A stretch of 64,000 bases of DNA from Sorex araneus (taxonomy: Eukaryota; Chordata; Mammalia; Eulipotyphla; Soricidae), in NCBI RefSeq assembly GCF_027595985.1, contig NC_073302.1, positions 170,550,034-170,614,033 of the forward strand, given 5' to 3'. Positions within the stretch are counted from its first letter, which is position 1. Each line of letters opens with the position of its first letter. A program made the position numbers and the translations under genes. The notes beneath the pieces were generated by a model. That model worked only from the letters and a program-made list of their open reading frames with translations. It did not search any database and had not been told where the DNA came from. Shown here piece by piece: positions 1 through 11,694 of the stretch.

Positions 1-484
1 CTAAAGCCCGAACGACCCGCTCTTCCTGCTTCCAAATATTCACTTCTGCCGGCTGGCTGCCGCTCGGGGCACGGACTAAACCTCAAGGCCAGGGGGCCGG
101 TTTGCAGGAAAAGGCTGGGAAAGCAGTTCTGGAGAACGCAGCGTGCCCAAACCTTGTGAGGCGAGACCAGGGACGCTCCGGAAGGTTAGCGGAGCACAAG
201 GAATCGGGGGGGAATCGCGGTACTAGGTGTCATGAACCGCATCGGAGGACACTCGGGGGCGCGACTGGGTTTCAAACGGGAAACAGGTCATGCAAGTGCA
301 GTGAAAAGGCTAAGCGGGGTCCCAGGGCCTTCTCCGGTTGCACCGGGGGCCGAGCGCCGCGGCGTTGCTGCGAGGGGACGGCGGGCTCACCCCTCTCCGC
401 CGACGCCTACGGTCCACCCAGAGGCTGCGGGAGCTGCAGCCCGCCGGAAAGAGGCGCGGGACGCAATCCCGGAAAGTCACTTAC

Positions 485-600
485 CGATCTCCCACCTCCG
501 GGGCTGTGGGCCCGCCCGCCAGAACTGAACCCGGCCACTGCTCAGCCCACCCTGACGACGGCCGGAGAGCGTCACTGGCAACCACCCGGAAGTGGAACCT
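485..600 (-). other. Probable first exon of the divergent neighbour (KIAA0825-like), minus strand
   Basis: On the minus strand, sequence running down to 485 ends in GAGATCG followed by GTAAGTGAC, a near-consensus splice donor (GT at 484-483). The start of this exon is not visible and 600 is only a guess. No coding content is claimed: a first, probably untranslated exon is the simplest reading. Assignment to KIAA0825 rests on recalled gene order, not on sequence. The rest of that gene would lie before position 1. Confidence 0.4.
586..594 (+). promoter_or_regulatory. ETS-family site (GABPA/ELK type)
   Basis: CCGGAAGTG matches the core ETS consensus of bidirectional CpG-island promoters. A second, inverted CTTCCGG lies about 10 bp downstream. 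A GGCAAC half-site like an RFX X-box (575-582 region) lies just before it. Confidence 0.5.
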
Positions 601-625
601 TCGCTTCCGGGGTCGCCGAGCGCGC

Positions 626-634
626 GGCGGGAAA
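626..634 (+). promoter_or_regulatory. E2F-type site
   Basis: GGCGGGAAA matches the E2F consensus (reverse TTTCCCGCC) and lies about 110 bp before the exon 1 donor. S-phase control would suit a replication-repair gene, but this is inference from the motif only. Confidence 0.45.
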
Positions 635-644
635 TTATTTCCCA

Positions 645-744
645 GCTCCCGGACTAGTGAGGCGGCGAGTGCGGCCGCGGCTGCCGTCTTCCCCTGCCAC
701 CGCCGCCACCCGACGGAAGCAGCCCAGACTCTCCGGCCGGGAAG
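645..744 (+). other. SLF1: SLF1 exon 1, 5' untranslated (start approximate)
   Basis: The GC-rich leader ends in GGGAAG followed by GTAAAG, so the splice donor is at 745. The start at 645 is estimated from the ETS/E2F sites and has no direct support. There is no ATG in this stretch. Joining 744 to 11695 puts GGGAAG in front of ATGG, so splicing itself creates a strong Kozak context (A at -3, G at +4). Confidence 0.65.
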
Positions 745-974
745 GTAAAGGGCTTCAGCTCAGAAGACACAGTAGACCCTGACTCGGGGGATTGGTGGCT
801 TCCGGCCCCCCGGAGTTTGTGCCGCTGGCCGCCGTGAGGCTGCGAAGGGGCCGGGGCGGGCGGGCGGCGCCGCTGCCTGTCCTCCTCTCGCGCTTTCCGA
901 GGCCGCCGCTCGCCCCCACTCGCGTCCTGGCCGCGCCGGGCGCCCGCGTCGGTGGGCTGCAGCCGCACGCCTCG

Positions 975-1031
975 GCCCGGCCCGCCCGGCCCGGCCCGGC
1001 CCAGCCCAGCCCAGCCCAGCCCGGCCCGGCC
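975..1031. repeat. (CCCRG)n pentanucleotide tract, G4-capable
   Basis: Tandem CCCGG and CCCAG units in the first part of intron 1. The minus strand reads GGGCTGGGCTGGGCTGGGC, i.e. four G3 runs with 2-nt loops, the classical intramolecular G-quadruplex pattern. Confidence 0.8.
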
Positions 1032-1399
1032 GCCGACCTCAGCTCCGCAGGCAGCTCGGGCGCTAGGCCACCCGCGTCTGCCGTTGCCATAGGACCCACG
1101 GGGACGCCTCTCCCTGGCCAGTCCCAGGTTCTTGGCTGCTTTCCGTCGTGTAATGTCAGTTGCAGGTGACCGCGACCCCCGCCCCCCCAGCCCACCTTCC
1201 CGCGTCACTGTCCCCCTCTCCGGAGTGGGATTTCTCCCCAGACATGCCCAGTGGTCACGGTCAGATGGCCGCAGCGCCCCAAGGCCTTCACGCTCACACT
1301 CGCGTCCACGCACACGCACTGTCCCCAGAGTGCGGGGATCGGAACCAAACCGGGTCCCACGGGTAGCGCGAGATTTCTTCCCCTCCCGAGGTCTCTGAT

Positions 1400-3900
1400 T
1401 GAATATTGACCGACCGGAGATCAGCCCCCAGGAACCCCCTTCCGATTAGGCTTGATTTGATCCCGAAATTAGATGGACCTGGATTTGGAAAGTGCCAAGC
1501 TGTCCAAATTATTTTATTTTTAACAAAAAGGAAAAAAGGGAAAGCTACTTGGTTGAGACAAGAAGCAGTAAAATTGTAAGCAATCTAATAATGTAGGTGC
1601 CCCGGTGCACACACTGTCTCGTGACCTTTTGCGTTCTGTGATTACGTTCTGCCTCAGTTCCTCCCAGTCTTGCTCTGCACGTTGTTCCCTTTTCAGGAAA
1701 GTTTGATTAACCTGTGTTGCAGGTATTTGGGACTTAAATTAGGATTTTTATTTATTTTTTTAGCATGGGAGTTATTTTATGTCTCAGTTAACACAAGAGT
1801 ATTCATAAATGAACTACAATGCTCAAAGTCTTGAATAGTATAAAAAAGATGGATTAGCCTGCAGCAATACTAATAAGCACTAGCAAGGTCTGTTTTTATC
1901 AATCCATAATATTCTGTTACCTTTAGACTTAAGTGAAGATCATTTATGTATTTTGATATAGCAGAAAGCTTGAATCATGTGGCACGGCTTTTGCAAGATT
2001 GGTTAGTCTTCATGATCAAAATGAAACATAAAGCATGTCATGAAATTAGGATTTTATGATAGGTAGTCACAATTTTCATTAACATCCAGAATGTTGTTAC
2101 TTTTTAAAAAAACAGCCATACTTACAGCTTTTTTCCTGGTTAGTTATTTTGAAATAGCATTGTGTCTATTTAAAACATTTTACAGTGAAATAAACAATTC
2201 TTTATTGGCTTTGAAAAATAAAGCTGAACAAGTGAAGGACACTCTGCTCTTGTAACTGAGTCTTTACATCTCCTAATTGGAAATAAATGCTCTAAACTGA
2301 ACTATGTATTGTTTCTTATCTTCTAAAGACATTATTGCTTAAAAAGTGAACTTTTAAGAAGTTTGCTTAGTTTTTACTTTTAAAATATCAACATGATTTT
2401 GAAATATGAAATAGTTTTTTGTTATTTTTGAAGCAAAGTTTATATAAATTAGTTTTATGACTAATGCCAAATCTGCTTTGAAAAGAAATCCGCGAAATTT
2501 TCTCCTTTTCATGAGAAAAAAAATAATTCACAGCTTTGTAATGGTCTATGTCAAGGATATTAAATAAAAAAAATTTAAAAATGTAACATTGAGTTCATCC
2601 CCACTTCAGTCAACTTCTCAGTGGCTGAAAAATTAGCAGTATTTCTACATTAAGAAAAAGAAAGAAAATAGTTTGCTTCTGTTTATTTCTCGAAATGTTT
2701 GTCACTTTGTTACTTCTAACATATCCCCCCCCCCCTTTGAATCTTTTCAGTGGTATTGCAGGTCAGCATCCCTGCTCATTGCTTTTCATGAAATGTAATT
2801 TCTTCAGCACTACCAGAAACAGACTTTTTTAAAATAGAAAGTAATTAAGAGTGTAAGAAAGTGCCAAGGTGAGAGCTCAAGTGATAGAACCCAGGTCTAG
2901 CATGCTTGAGACTGAACTTGTTCCTCTGCCCCCACGGGCACTGGAGATCCTGAAGGCCCAGGCTGCTGGGCCCAGTATGCAGGCAGCGACCCTGCATCCC
3001 CACTACCTAGGACAACCCCGAGCATTTAGACACAGTTTTGAAATCTTCATCAAAGGGGATTGTCAAAAAGATGTCAGTTTTAGAGGCAAAAAGCTTTGTA
3101 CCTGATTTTACCATTTCCTAACTAAGTGACCCTGGTCATTTCATACTCTCAGAGCCTGTCTTGCCCTCATCTTTAAAAGAAGGGTAAACAGTACTTAATA
3201 TGCCAATAAAGGACGCTAGAGAACCCAGGAAATGTATAGGTAGTAGCTCCTCAAGTCTCAGTAAAAATAAAACTGTTAAACCTTAGACCTTTGTGCTCCT
3301 ACTAATTAGTACAGTTATTAGGATACAAAAGTAGGATTGACTTCATTTCCCTTGATCAACTGTACAGCTCTTTTGCCCCCTGAACACCCTGAATCTGCTC
3401 CTGCCTGCCCACTGTGCTCATCCTTTATCCCCGAAAACTGGCATTATCAGTCCAGTCTGGGCCTTCGCATTGGACATCTTTAGGACTTCACTTAGGCTCT
3501 TCTTTCTTCCTCACAACAGTTTGTCCAATTTTGTCTTCTGCTATATTGATTTAAGAGACTGATTGGAACTGTTCCTTTCCACCAAAATGCCACTGAAGTA
3601 AGAATTAAGAACATAACTCATTTTACATTGGAGACCTTCATTGATGATCAATTTGCATGCATACATACACCCCTTTGAAGAACACAGCAAGAAATATCCA
3701 TTTTTTCAAAAGCATCTTAAAAGTAATATTCAGTTCTCCAAGAGAAAGAAAAAAAGATTATCAAGGTAGAATTAAAATTGCCTACATTCTTTTGAGTATG
3801 TTCAAGGACAGGCTCAAAATAATCTAGTATAAAGTGATTCAAGGAAAGAAACCCAAAGATAAAAATAGTACATTTTTTTTCTTAGCTATTCTTTCCTTTG
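1400..3900. other. Intron 1, mostly unique AT-rich sequence
   Basis: No gene is seen. A C homopolymer run lies near 2725-2735. A weak SINE-like stretch is at about 2860-3010 ('gatagaacccaggtctagcatgc'-type tRNA-like wording), too diverged to assign. Confidence 0.6.
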
Positions 3901-3904
3901 TTTT

Positions 3905-4038
3905 GTTTTTGAGCCACACTTGAAACTTGGCCATGTCCAGGGCTTACTCCTGGCACTTTGGGGTATCAGGGATTGAACCTAGATTGACTCCTTGCAAAGC
4001 AAGCACCTACCTGCTATACAGTCCATTTCTCCAGTCCC
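3905..4038 (-). mobile_element. SOR-type SINE, old
   Basis: Reverse-oriented copy. 'GGGCTTACTCCTGGCAC', 'GGGATTGAACCTAGATTGAC' and the terminal 'CTCCAGTCCC' are recognisable but heavily diverged. Confidence 0.75.
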
Positions 4039-4342
4039 TTTTTCTGCTATTCTAATATGATTCATTTAAAATTTTGTGTGTAATCTTCACATTGTACCTT
4101 AAAAATTCAAAAATTAGTTGTATAAAAATAAGTCAAAGGTCTAATCTAATTTGGTTTGTAGTCCAAGGGTGAATAGAACTCTTAAGCTACAATTAATGTT
4201 ACATTATTCAGAGTCACTCCCACAAGTATGAGTATTGTAGTTCCTGTCTGCCTTCTGCAATGTCAGTTTAAATGGATATCCAATTAAGGACTACTTGCAA
4301 TTTTAGCACTAGTTTACTTCTTGGGTTAAATCTTGAGTTGGT

Positions 4343-4586
4343 GGTCACTGTCACTGTCATCCTTTTGCTCATCGATTTGTTCGAATGGGCACCAGTAACG
4401 TCTCATTGAGAGGCATATTGTTACTGTTTTTGGCATATCCAATACGCACGGGTAGCTTGCCAGGCTCTGCCATGCGGGCTTGATACTCTCGGTAGCTTGC
4501 CGGACTCTCCAAGAGGGGCGGAGGAATCAAACACGGGTCGGCCACGTGAAAGGCGAATGCCCAACCGCTGTGCTATCGCTCCAGCA
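4343..4586 (-). mobile_element. SINE, second body type (GACAGT tail)
   Basis: Reverse orientation. It starts with GTCACTGTCACTGTCATCC (the tail), then 'GGCATATCCAATACGC', 'GCCATGCGGGCTTGATACTC' and 'GTAGCTTGCCGGACTCTCC', and ends in a tRNA-like head (GGGTCGGCCACGTG ... GCTATCGCTCCAGC). The head matches SOR but the body is different and there is no poly-A tail. Confidence 0.8.
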
Positions 4587-4620
4587 CAATCTTGGGTTAT
4601 TTTTCAGGTTTTTTTCTGGT

Positions 4621-5360
4621 CTTTTTTTTAAATTAGAGAACTTTGATTTGCAAAGTTATTGATAGTTGAGTTTTAAGCATATATATATTTAAACACCAGT
4701 CCTACCCCCAGTGTCCGTTTGCCTCCAGTGTTCCCAGATTCCCTCCACACCCAAACCCTACCCCTTCTTTGCCTGTCAACATAACGGGCACATTACAAAG
4801 TTACAGTGGTTGCTGCTTCAACTGAGGTTTTTAGTTTTGTCGAGTTTTGGATATATGGCTATACCATTCACCATATCACCAATATTACTGAAGCTCTAAT
4901 GCCTGGACACCCATTACTTCTTCTATTCTTTCCCCCTTGAGTTATTTCCTTCTCTGTTCTTCTGTCTAAACACTGGGGTGATCGAGGCATCCCCCTTTTG
5001 CTGCAGTACGATTCATCCTCCACTTTCAACCATGTTTCAACCACATTGCATATAATCTTCCAATTTCAACCATGATGCAGCAAATTGCATGATTTCATTG
5101 TTCCTTGCAGCTGCATAATATTCTGTTGTGTATATACACCACATCTTCATGATCCATTCATCTGTCATTGGACATGTAGGTTGATTCCATATCTTGGATA
5201 TTGTACTGAGTGCAGCAGTGAATGATGATGTGCATATGTCCTTTCAGGAATGTTTTTATGTCCTTTGATAGATGCCCAAAAGTAGTTTGCTGGGTCAGAT
5301 CGCACGCACTTCAATTCTAAGTTTACTGAGAACTCTCTGTACTGTTTTCCAACAGGGGAT
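4621..5360 (-). mobile_element. L1 3' end, reverse orientation
   Basis: Reverse-oriented L1 3' UTR and the end of ORF2. Typical antisense wording includes 'GATCCATTCATCTGTCATTG' and 'GCCCAAAAGTAGTTTGCTGG'. Diverged and 5' truncated. Confidence 0.75.
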
Positions 5361-5530
5361 GGAACCTGACAACATTTGTGAACTAAATGTTTTAGAGAAG
5401 AGAAATATAAATGTTTCAAACTCTTTAATTCAAAGCCGTAATACAGAAGTCATAATTGTATTAAAAAGTTTTCCAAAAGATGAAAGTTTTTTAAGGTGGT
5501 TTTCCATAATATGGCTTAACCAAAATAATT

Positions 5531-5696
5531 CTGGGGGGGCTCACAGCCGGCGATGCACAGGTGTTACTGCTGGCTCATGCACTCAGGAATCATCCCTGGC
5601 AGTGCTCAGGGGACCATATGGGATGCCGGAAATCGAACCCGGGTCGGCTGCATGCAAGGCAAATGCCCTACCCACTGTGTTATCACTCCAGCCCCA
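5531..5696 (-). mobile_element. SOR-type SINE
   Basis: Near full-length reverse copy ending 'TATCACTCCAGCCCC'. Flanked by similar TTAACCAAAA sequence on both sides, a probable target-site duplication. Confidence 0.9.
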
Positions 5697-5708
5697 TTAA
5701 CCAAAAAA

Positions 5709-6570
5709 ATTTTTTTATTAGCGAATCACCATGAGTTACAGTTACAAAGTTAAGAACTTTCATGTTTGCATTTTGTTTATATCCCTCCACCAGTGCCCAG
5801 TCACCTCCACCAGTGTTCCCAGTATCCTTCCCACCTCTGTGGCAAAGCATTCCGTTTACTTCTCTCTCTCCTTTTGGGTGTTGTGGTTTGCAACAGAGGC
5901 ACTGCGTGGCCATTGTGTTTGGTCTGTATTCTATTATCAGCGCGCATCTCCCATCCCATGTGGGTCCTCAAACCACACTTTACCTGGTGTTCCCTTCTCT
6001 ATGCAAGCTGCCCCTTCCAAGCCATGTGTGGGGCCAGCTTCCAAGCCATGGAGCCAACCTCCTGGTACTTCTACTATTCTTGGGTGTTAGTCTCCTATTC
6101 TGTTATTTTATATTCCACAAATGAGTGCAATCTTTCTATGTCTCTCTCTTTCTGACTCATTTCACTTAGCATGATACTTTCCATGTTGATCCACTTATAT
6201 GCAAAGGTTATGACTTCATCTTTTCTAACAGCAGCATAGTATTCCATTGTGTAGATGTACCAAAGTTTCTTTAACCAGTCATCTGTTCTCGGGCACTCGG
6301 GTTTTTTCCAGATTCTGGCTATTGTAAACAGTGTTGCAATGAAAGTTCGAGTGCAGATGTCATTTTGACTGTACATTTTTGCCTCTCTAGATATTCCCAG
6401 GAATGGTATTGCTGGGTCAAATGGGAGCTCAATTTCTAATTTTTTGAGAAGCAACCATACTGTTTTCCATAAGGGCTGAACCAGTCGGCATTCCCACCAG
6501 CAGTGTAGGCGAGTCCCTTTCTCCCCAAATCCACGCCAACAGTGGTTGCTTTTGTTATTTTGGATATTAG
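5709..6570 (-). mobile_element. L1 3' UTR plus ORF2 C-terminus
   Basis: Reverse-oriented, 5'-truncated L1. The minus strand of 6604-6095 encodes a typical L1 ORF2 C-terminus including '[13 protein letters not shown]', 'LFTIARIWKKPECP' and 'IYTMEYYAAVRKDE'. The 3' UTR half carries 'CACCCTACC'-poor but 'CCTCCACCAGTG'-type repeats shared with other L1 ends in the window. Confidence 0.9.
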
Positions 6571-6611
6571 CCAAAATATTTTTAATAATGAAAACAACCT
6601 TCAAACTACAT

Positions 6612-6760
6612 GGGACCAGGCAGGTGGTTCAAAAAGCTGTAGTTTTGCATATAGGAGCGTCAGATTTGATTCCTAACATCACATGTTTCCTAAACACTGC
6701 TGGGGATAGAATTCTCCTTCCTTCACCCACCCAGTACCTCACCATAAATGGCCCTTGAGT
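6612..6760 (+). mobile_element. Very old SOR-like SINE
   Basis: Diverged plus-oriented copy with 'CAGGCAGGTGGTTC', 'CAGATTTGATTCCTAACATC' and 'GCTGGGGATAGAATTC'. Family assignment is tentative. Confidence 0.4.
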
Positions 6761-6790
6761 ACTAATAACACCCAATTAAAATTTTTTTAA

Positions 6791-6969
6791 TTTTATTTAT
6801 TTTTTTGCTTTTAGGGCCATACCCAGCAATGCTCAGGGGTTACTCCTGGCTCTGCACTCAGGAATTATTCCTGGCAGTGCTTGGGGGACTATATGGGATG
6901 CCAGGGATTGAACCCAGGTCGGCCGTGTGCAAGGCAAACACCCTACCCACTGTGCTATCACTCCAGCAC
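6791..6969 (-). mobile_element. SOR-type SINE
   Basis: Full-length reverse copy. Flanks share TTAAAATTTTT, a likely target-site duplication. Confidence 0.9.
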
Positions 6970-7375
6970 CCCCCTTAAAATTTTTAAAAGGCTTGTTTTC
7001 CTTGTGACCATGAAATAATGAAGAATACTCAATGGCATGAAAAAGTAACAGAATTTAGCATAAAAGTTAGTACATAGAACAATAATGCCTGCATTTATAT
7101 ATATGTATACAGGTTTATATGCGTACATGTATTATAGAACTTTTGACACACATAACACATAAAATATTCAGGTCAACCATCCCACAAAATGTTGACAAAG
7201 TTGTGAAAGGGTGACAGAATTAGAGATGATTTAAATCTTTCCACTACTACTTTGTTGAATTTTTAAAATGTTCCATAATGAGCACATCAGCTACAATTAA
7301 AAGACATCAGTAACTAAAAGTTTTGGTGAAATTTGTAGTTTTTAAATGAAAAAACATTTAACTTTTTAATTATTT

Positions 7376-7540
7376 TTGGGTTTGGGGGCCATACTGTTAA
7401 TACAGTGTGTAGGGCTTACTCCTAACTCTGCACTCAGGGCTGACTGCTGGTGGGCCACAGGGGGATCTTACGAGTCAGGAATCAAACCTGGGCTGCCCAT
7501 GTGTCCTTCCCACTTCCCACTCTGTTATCATTTCATCCCA
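7376..7540 (-). mobile_element. SOR-type SINE, old
   Basis: Diverged reverse copy ('GGGCTTACTCCTAACTCTGC', 'GGAATCAAACCTGGGC'). Confidence 0.75.
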
Positions 7541-7704
7541 AGTTTAACTTTTTAATGAAGTCCTTATTTCAGTTAATAACATACAACTTCTGAGGTATAT
7601 TCTCAAATTTCTCAAATACATTCCATGATTGATTGTAAATTGTAATGCAGATAAGAAAGATTTATTCTTTTTTATTATTATTACTTATTTCTTAAATTTT
7701 TTTG

Positions 7705-8118
7705 AAACTTTTTTTTTAAATTAGCAAATCACCATGAGTTAATTACAGACTTACAAACTTGCTCGTGTTTCAGTCATACAATGATCGAGCACCCATCCCT
7801 CCACCAGTGCCCTTTTTCCACCACCCATGGTCCCAGCATCCCTCCAACCACCCCACCCCGCCTCTGTGGCATGGCATTCCCTCTTGCTCTCTCTCCTTTT
7901 GGGTGTGTGGTTTGCAATAGTGGCCCTCCTGTTAGGTCTATAGTCTACTTTAGCATGCATCTCCCATCTGGAGCAGGCCCTCCTGGCTAGCACCCTTTAC
8001 TTGGTGGCTTCCCCCAGCATGTGAGACAGGCTTTTAAGCTGTGGAGTAATCCTCCTGGTATACATCTCTACTGTTCTTGGGTATTAGTCTCCCATTCTGT
8101 TACTTTATATTCCACAGG
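7705..8118 (-). mobile_element. L1 3' end, reverse orientation
   Basis: Poly-T start, then 'AGCAAATCACCATGAGTTA', 'TCAGTCATACAATGATCGAG' and 'CACCCATCCCTCCACCAGTG': the recurrent shrew L1 3' UTR. It ends in 'TTACTTTATATTCCACAGG'. A SINE follows directly. Confidence 0.85.
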
Positions 8119-8133
8119 AAAGGTTTATTCTTA

Positions 8134-8324
8134 TTTATTTGTTTATTTGTTTATTTATTGCTTTTTGGGTCACACCTGTCAATGCACAGGGGTTACTCCT
8201 GGCTCTGAACTCAGGAATTACTCCTGGCTGTGCTCAGGGGACCATATAGGATGCTGGGAATTGAACCCGGGTCAGCTACCTGCAAGGCAAACACCCTATC
8301 TGCTGTTTTACCGCTCTAGCCCCA
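8134..8324 (-). mobile_element. SOR-type SINE with target-site duplication
   Basis: Reverse copy with a (TTTA/TTTG)n tail. The 15-bp duplication AAAGGTTTATTCTTA is at 8119-8133 and 8325-8339, so both ends are exact. Confidence 0.95.
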
Positions 8325-8339
8325 AAAGGTTTATTCTTA

Positions 8340-10500
8340 AAGAGAATAAACTTTAAACTTTAGACTTTAAACTTTCCTGCTTCTGTTCTTTGAGTCACTT
8401 TCATTTTACCCACCTATTATACCCTGCACTTTCATCCTCCCACAAACGGACCTTTGTGTTCATATTTATATTCCTGCCTGCCTCTTTTTCAATATATTCT
8501 AGCTATGTGTTCTTCAAATATAGTCTAGCTATGTATCTTACAAATTGTGAAGAAGTCAAAGGACTCAAAAAGCTAGTTCATAATGAATTCTTAGTTTTGA
8601 TGAAGAGTGCTCTAGGTCTAACTTGCATTCTAACTGGCACCAACTGCAAAAGAATTTCAGGCATCAGGGATAGGCCCAAGTGGGAGATATTTTGGGAAAG
8701 TCCACACCACAGAGACAGTTGCTTGCTCTGGATAAATACAAGCTCAGTTCACAATCATTAGCTCCTTAGTTGTGTATATTGTGTGGTTCAAGGTAAGTAG
8801 TTGTTTTTTTTTAATTACTACATATGCTTGTGAAATTACTTCAGAATGATTTTCTTAGTATTAAGAATCTAATATTTAATCTTTGACTCTAAATATAAAG
8901 CATTGAACTATTAAATAAGTGCTTTTTTTAGTTTGTTTTTATCTTCCTTTTGTGGGGATAGTAACTTCTGTATAAAGCTTGAAGAGTCATACAACTTAAG
9001 TTTTAGGGGGAAAAATTTTCTAAATCCTCTATGAAAACCATTAGAACAGTTACATTGCAATATATTTGATTTCTTTCTTATACTGAAAGGCTTCTAGAAG
9101 TTAGCTCTTGATCCTTCTTACTCCAGATATTCCAGACAACCTACTCTACTTTTAAAGATTTCGAATTATTGATAAGTATTGCACTAATGTTTACAGATCT
9201 GTCTTTGAGCTGACTGACCTATCAGGCTGCAGTTAATAGTTTTTTTTTATTCCTTCAGGATTAAAAATTACTTTGGCACACACAAAGTATATGCCATTTA
9301 ACAATTTTACACATAGAAGTAAACATTTATAATCAATTATTGCTTATATCCTTAAATAATTTCCCTGGGTAGTTACAGGAATTAGACTATCAATTTGTCA
9401 TATGATTTGGTATTAATAATTGTTGCCAAATGTGTTATTTCAAGTAGATTTATTGTATCAAACTATTAAACTAAGGTAATAGGAGTTACTGTTTTCATAG
9501 CTGTGCTAGTTATATTGTATGCCATCATTGGTATTCACAATGTTTTGCAAAGTGTAGCAAATTGTTTGCCATCATTTGTATTCATAATTTTGAGCGAAGT
9601 GTAACTAGTAATCAAGTTGGCCTGTGTTCTGACTTATTTTTTGACCTTCATATTTGGCTAGTGTTTGAAATAGGACATGCTATTTTTTTCATGTTACTTA
9701 CCTTTCTTTTTTTTCTTTTTAATTTTAGTCTTATTTTCAGAGGGAAAAAAATGCCTTTAAAATTTAAGTCCTTACTGCTTTTTACTTGTTGCACAGTTCA
9801 TCCAGTATTAATTCTTAGGAACAGGACAATAAAATTTAAGGGAGAAAATATAAGTAGTGGGAAAAGTATATGGGGTTAAAACACTTGTATTACATATCTT
9901 TCAAGAAGTTAAAACAGTCATACTACCTTTTCCATTAGAATTCTGAAATAATACAGATATGTTGAATTTCATTTACCTAGTATTTCTGAAAATTGCTTAA
10001 AATTTTTTAAAGAAAATTTGTTTGAGTGATTCATTTTAAAGGTTTCCCTAGAATTAAGGAAAACTTTCTCCAGTGTTATGATCATATGCCTTATCTGCAC
10101 AATTTTGGTGCATATGTGTTAATATGTTTTCTGCATCAGATTAAATTATTTCCAGCAGTAGCATATTCTTTGCTCCAGCGGGCACTGGTATTTTTAAATA
10201 CTAATACCATTCTTTACTAATGGGTATTATCATTCAAGAACTATTCATATGTAATCTATATAAGGGTGTTTTTTTTTAATTTTCATGATTGATGCAATGA
10301 AGAGCACCTTATATAAAAGCTGAATTTTTTTCATTGATAATAGATATGATTTTTGTTAAGACACCAAGCCCTATATAATTTTGGACTGACCAGATGCTTG
10401 TAACTTTAGTGAAGAACCTTATATTGTACATACCCTTTGTTTTTTATATCTTGAATTTTTGAAAGTTTATTTCCCTCTTTTGGTGATTGCAAGGGTGGGG
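8340..10500. other. Intron 1, unique AT-rich stretch
   Basis: No gene, tRNA or clear repeat is seen. Frames here are short and lack codon structure. Confidence 0.55.
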
Positions 10501-10509
10501 ATGGGAAGT

Positions 10510-10655
10510 TGGCTGCTGTGCTCAGGGCTTATTCCTGGCTTTGTACTCAGGGATCATTCCTGGCAGCCTTGGAGAATTCTGAGATGCTGGGGATAGAACC
10601 CTGGTCAGCCATGTGAAAGGCAAGCACCCTACTCACTATATTCTTGCTCTGGCCC
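10510..10655 (-). mobile_element. SOR-type SINE, old
   Basis: Reverse copy ('GCTCAGGGCTTATTCCTGGC', 'GATAGAACCCTGGTCAGCC'). Confidence 0.8.
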
Positions 10656-11694
10656 TCAGAATTTTTATTGAAAAAAAAATTTTTTTTATTACATAAGTTT
10701 CATTTGTATAGCCTTACAAATCAGCAGCATTATATGTTATATTAAATTATAAATTTGAAATTTGCTTGTAATTATCTTGAAAGAAGCTAGCTGCTCTTCC
10801 TCTGCCTATGCCATAAGTCCTAATCTAGAGCTGAGGTGATTAAACTGTTAGAGAAACAAAAAAATAATATAATTTTTTTAATTTATCTATAAAAGACATG
10901 GGACTTTTCTCTAAGAGGCTATATAGTTCTAAAGTCTTCCGCTCTTGTAAACAAGGAAAAGTAAGTAGTCTAAGTATAAATGTTATTTTACCCCTTTCTT
11001 AATTCAAATACAGAGTATTTGTAAGGTATGTTTAAATAAGGATTAAGGAATCTACCAAAATAAGTGTATAAAAAGTCACTATAAAAAGTTTTTATAGATA
11101 ATTAAAATAATATATATCAGAATTAAAAAATGCTGACTGGAAGTGGGTTCCAGATTATTGTATGTACCTGCTTTGTTGAATTATTTAGTATAAATGTTAG
11201 GATCATGAGTTGTTTTAAATTTAGTCTAGGGACGTGTATTTGTCCTTCATCTGTACAGACACACTTCAGGTTTAAAATCTGGTTAAGTTTCATCATCCAC
11301 AAGTAGTCTTTTTTGCAAAAACTCATAGCAAAACTATTTTTAAAAGAAAACTGGTGTTATTATGCTAATGTTTATAAAGCAGCTGTCCTTTTCTGAAGTA
11401 TTATTATTCAAATCATTGCTTTACTGACAGATAACTTTGCAGATTCTCAGTATTCAGACAGGCCTCCTGCCCCCAATTCAGAAGATCATACTTTGAGAAA
11501 ATTAGAAAATATTTTCTAGAGTAAGTGAAGTAATATTGGTGAATACAGCTAAGGCTTTTGTGTTAAATTTGTATATTTAACTTAATAGGTTTAGTTTTTA
11601 TTTTTAGCGATCATAGTTAAGAAAAAAAAATAGCATCAATCATGTGAATAGTTATCTTTAGCATGTTATTCTCTTTGTTTGTTGTATATGATAG
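10656..11694. other. End of intron 1, unique
   Basis: AT-rich, with no recognisable repeat. It ends in the exon 2 acceptor (pyrimidine-rich TTCTCTTTGTTTGTTG then TATATGATAG). Confidence 0.6.

Larger units (their letters stand above)
1..1400. promoter_or_regulatory. CpG island with probable bidirectional promoter
   Basis: The first 1.4 kb is GC-rich and dense in CpG, unlike the AT-rich sequence after about 1,440. No TATA box is evident. ETS-type sites (CCGGAAGTG at 586-594; CTTCCGG near 604) and an E2F-type site (GGCGGGAAA at 626-634) lie between a minus-strand splice donor (484/483) and the plus-strand exon 1 donor (745). That geometry fits one island starting two genes in opposite directions. 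In other mammals SLF1 is head-to-head with KIAA0825 (recalled synteny). Open frames inside the island are GC-driven and not treated as genes. Confidence 0.8.

Noticed and set aside
1..484. Coding part of the divergent neighbour
   Set aside because: Only a splice donor is visible. No frame shows codon bias or a recognised protein.
102..1398. Several open frames of 68-226 codons on both strands of the CpG island
   Set aside because: Long frames are expected in GC-rich DNA. Composition is Arg/Pro/Ala/Gly-rich with no domain, and they overlap promoter and exon 1.
6095..6604. A 169-codon minus-strand frame as a host gene
   Set aside because: It is the C-terminus of L1 ORF2, 5' truncated.
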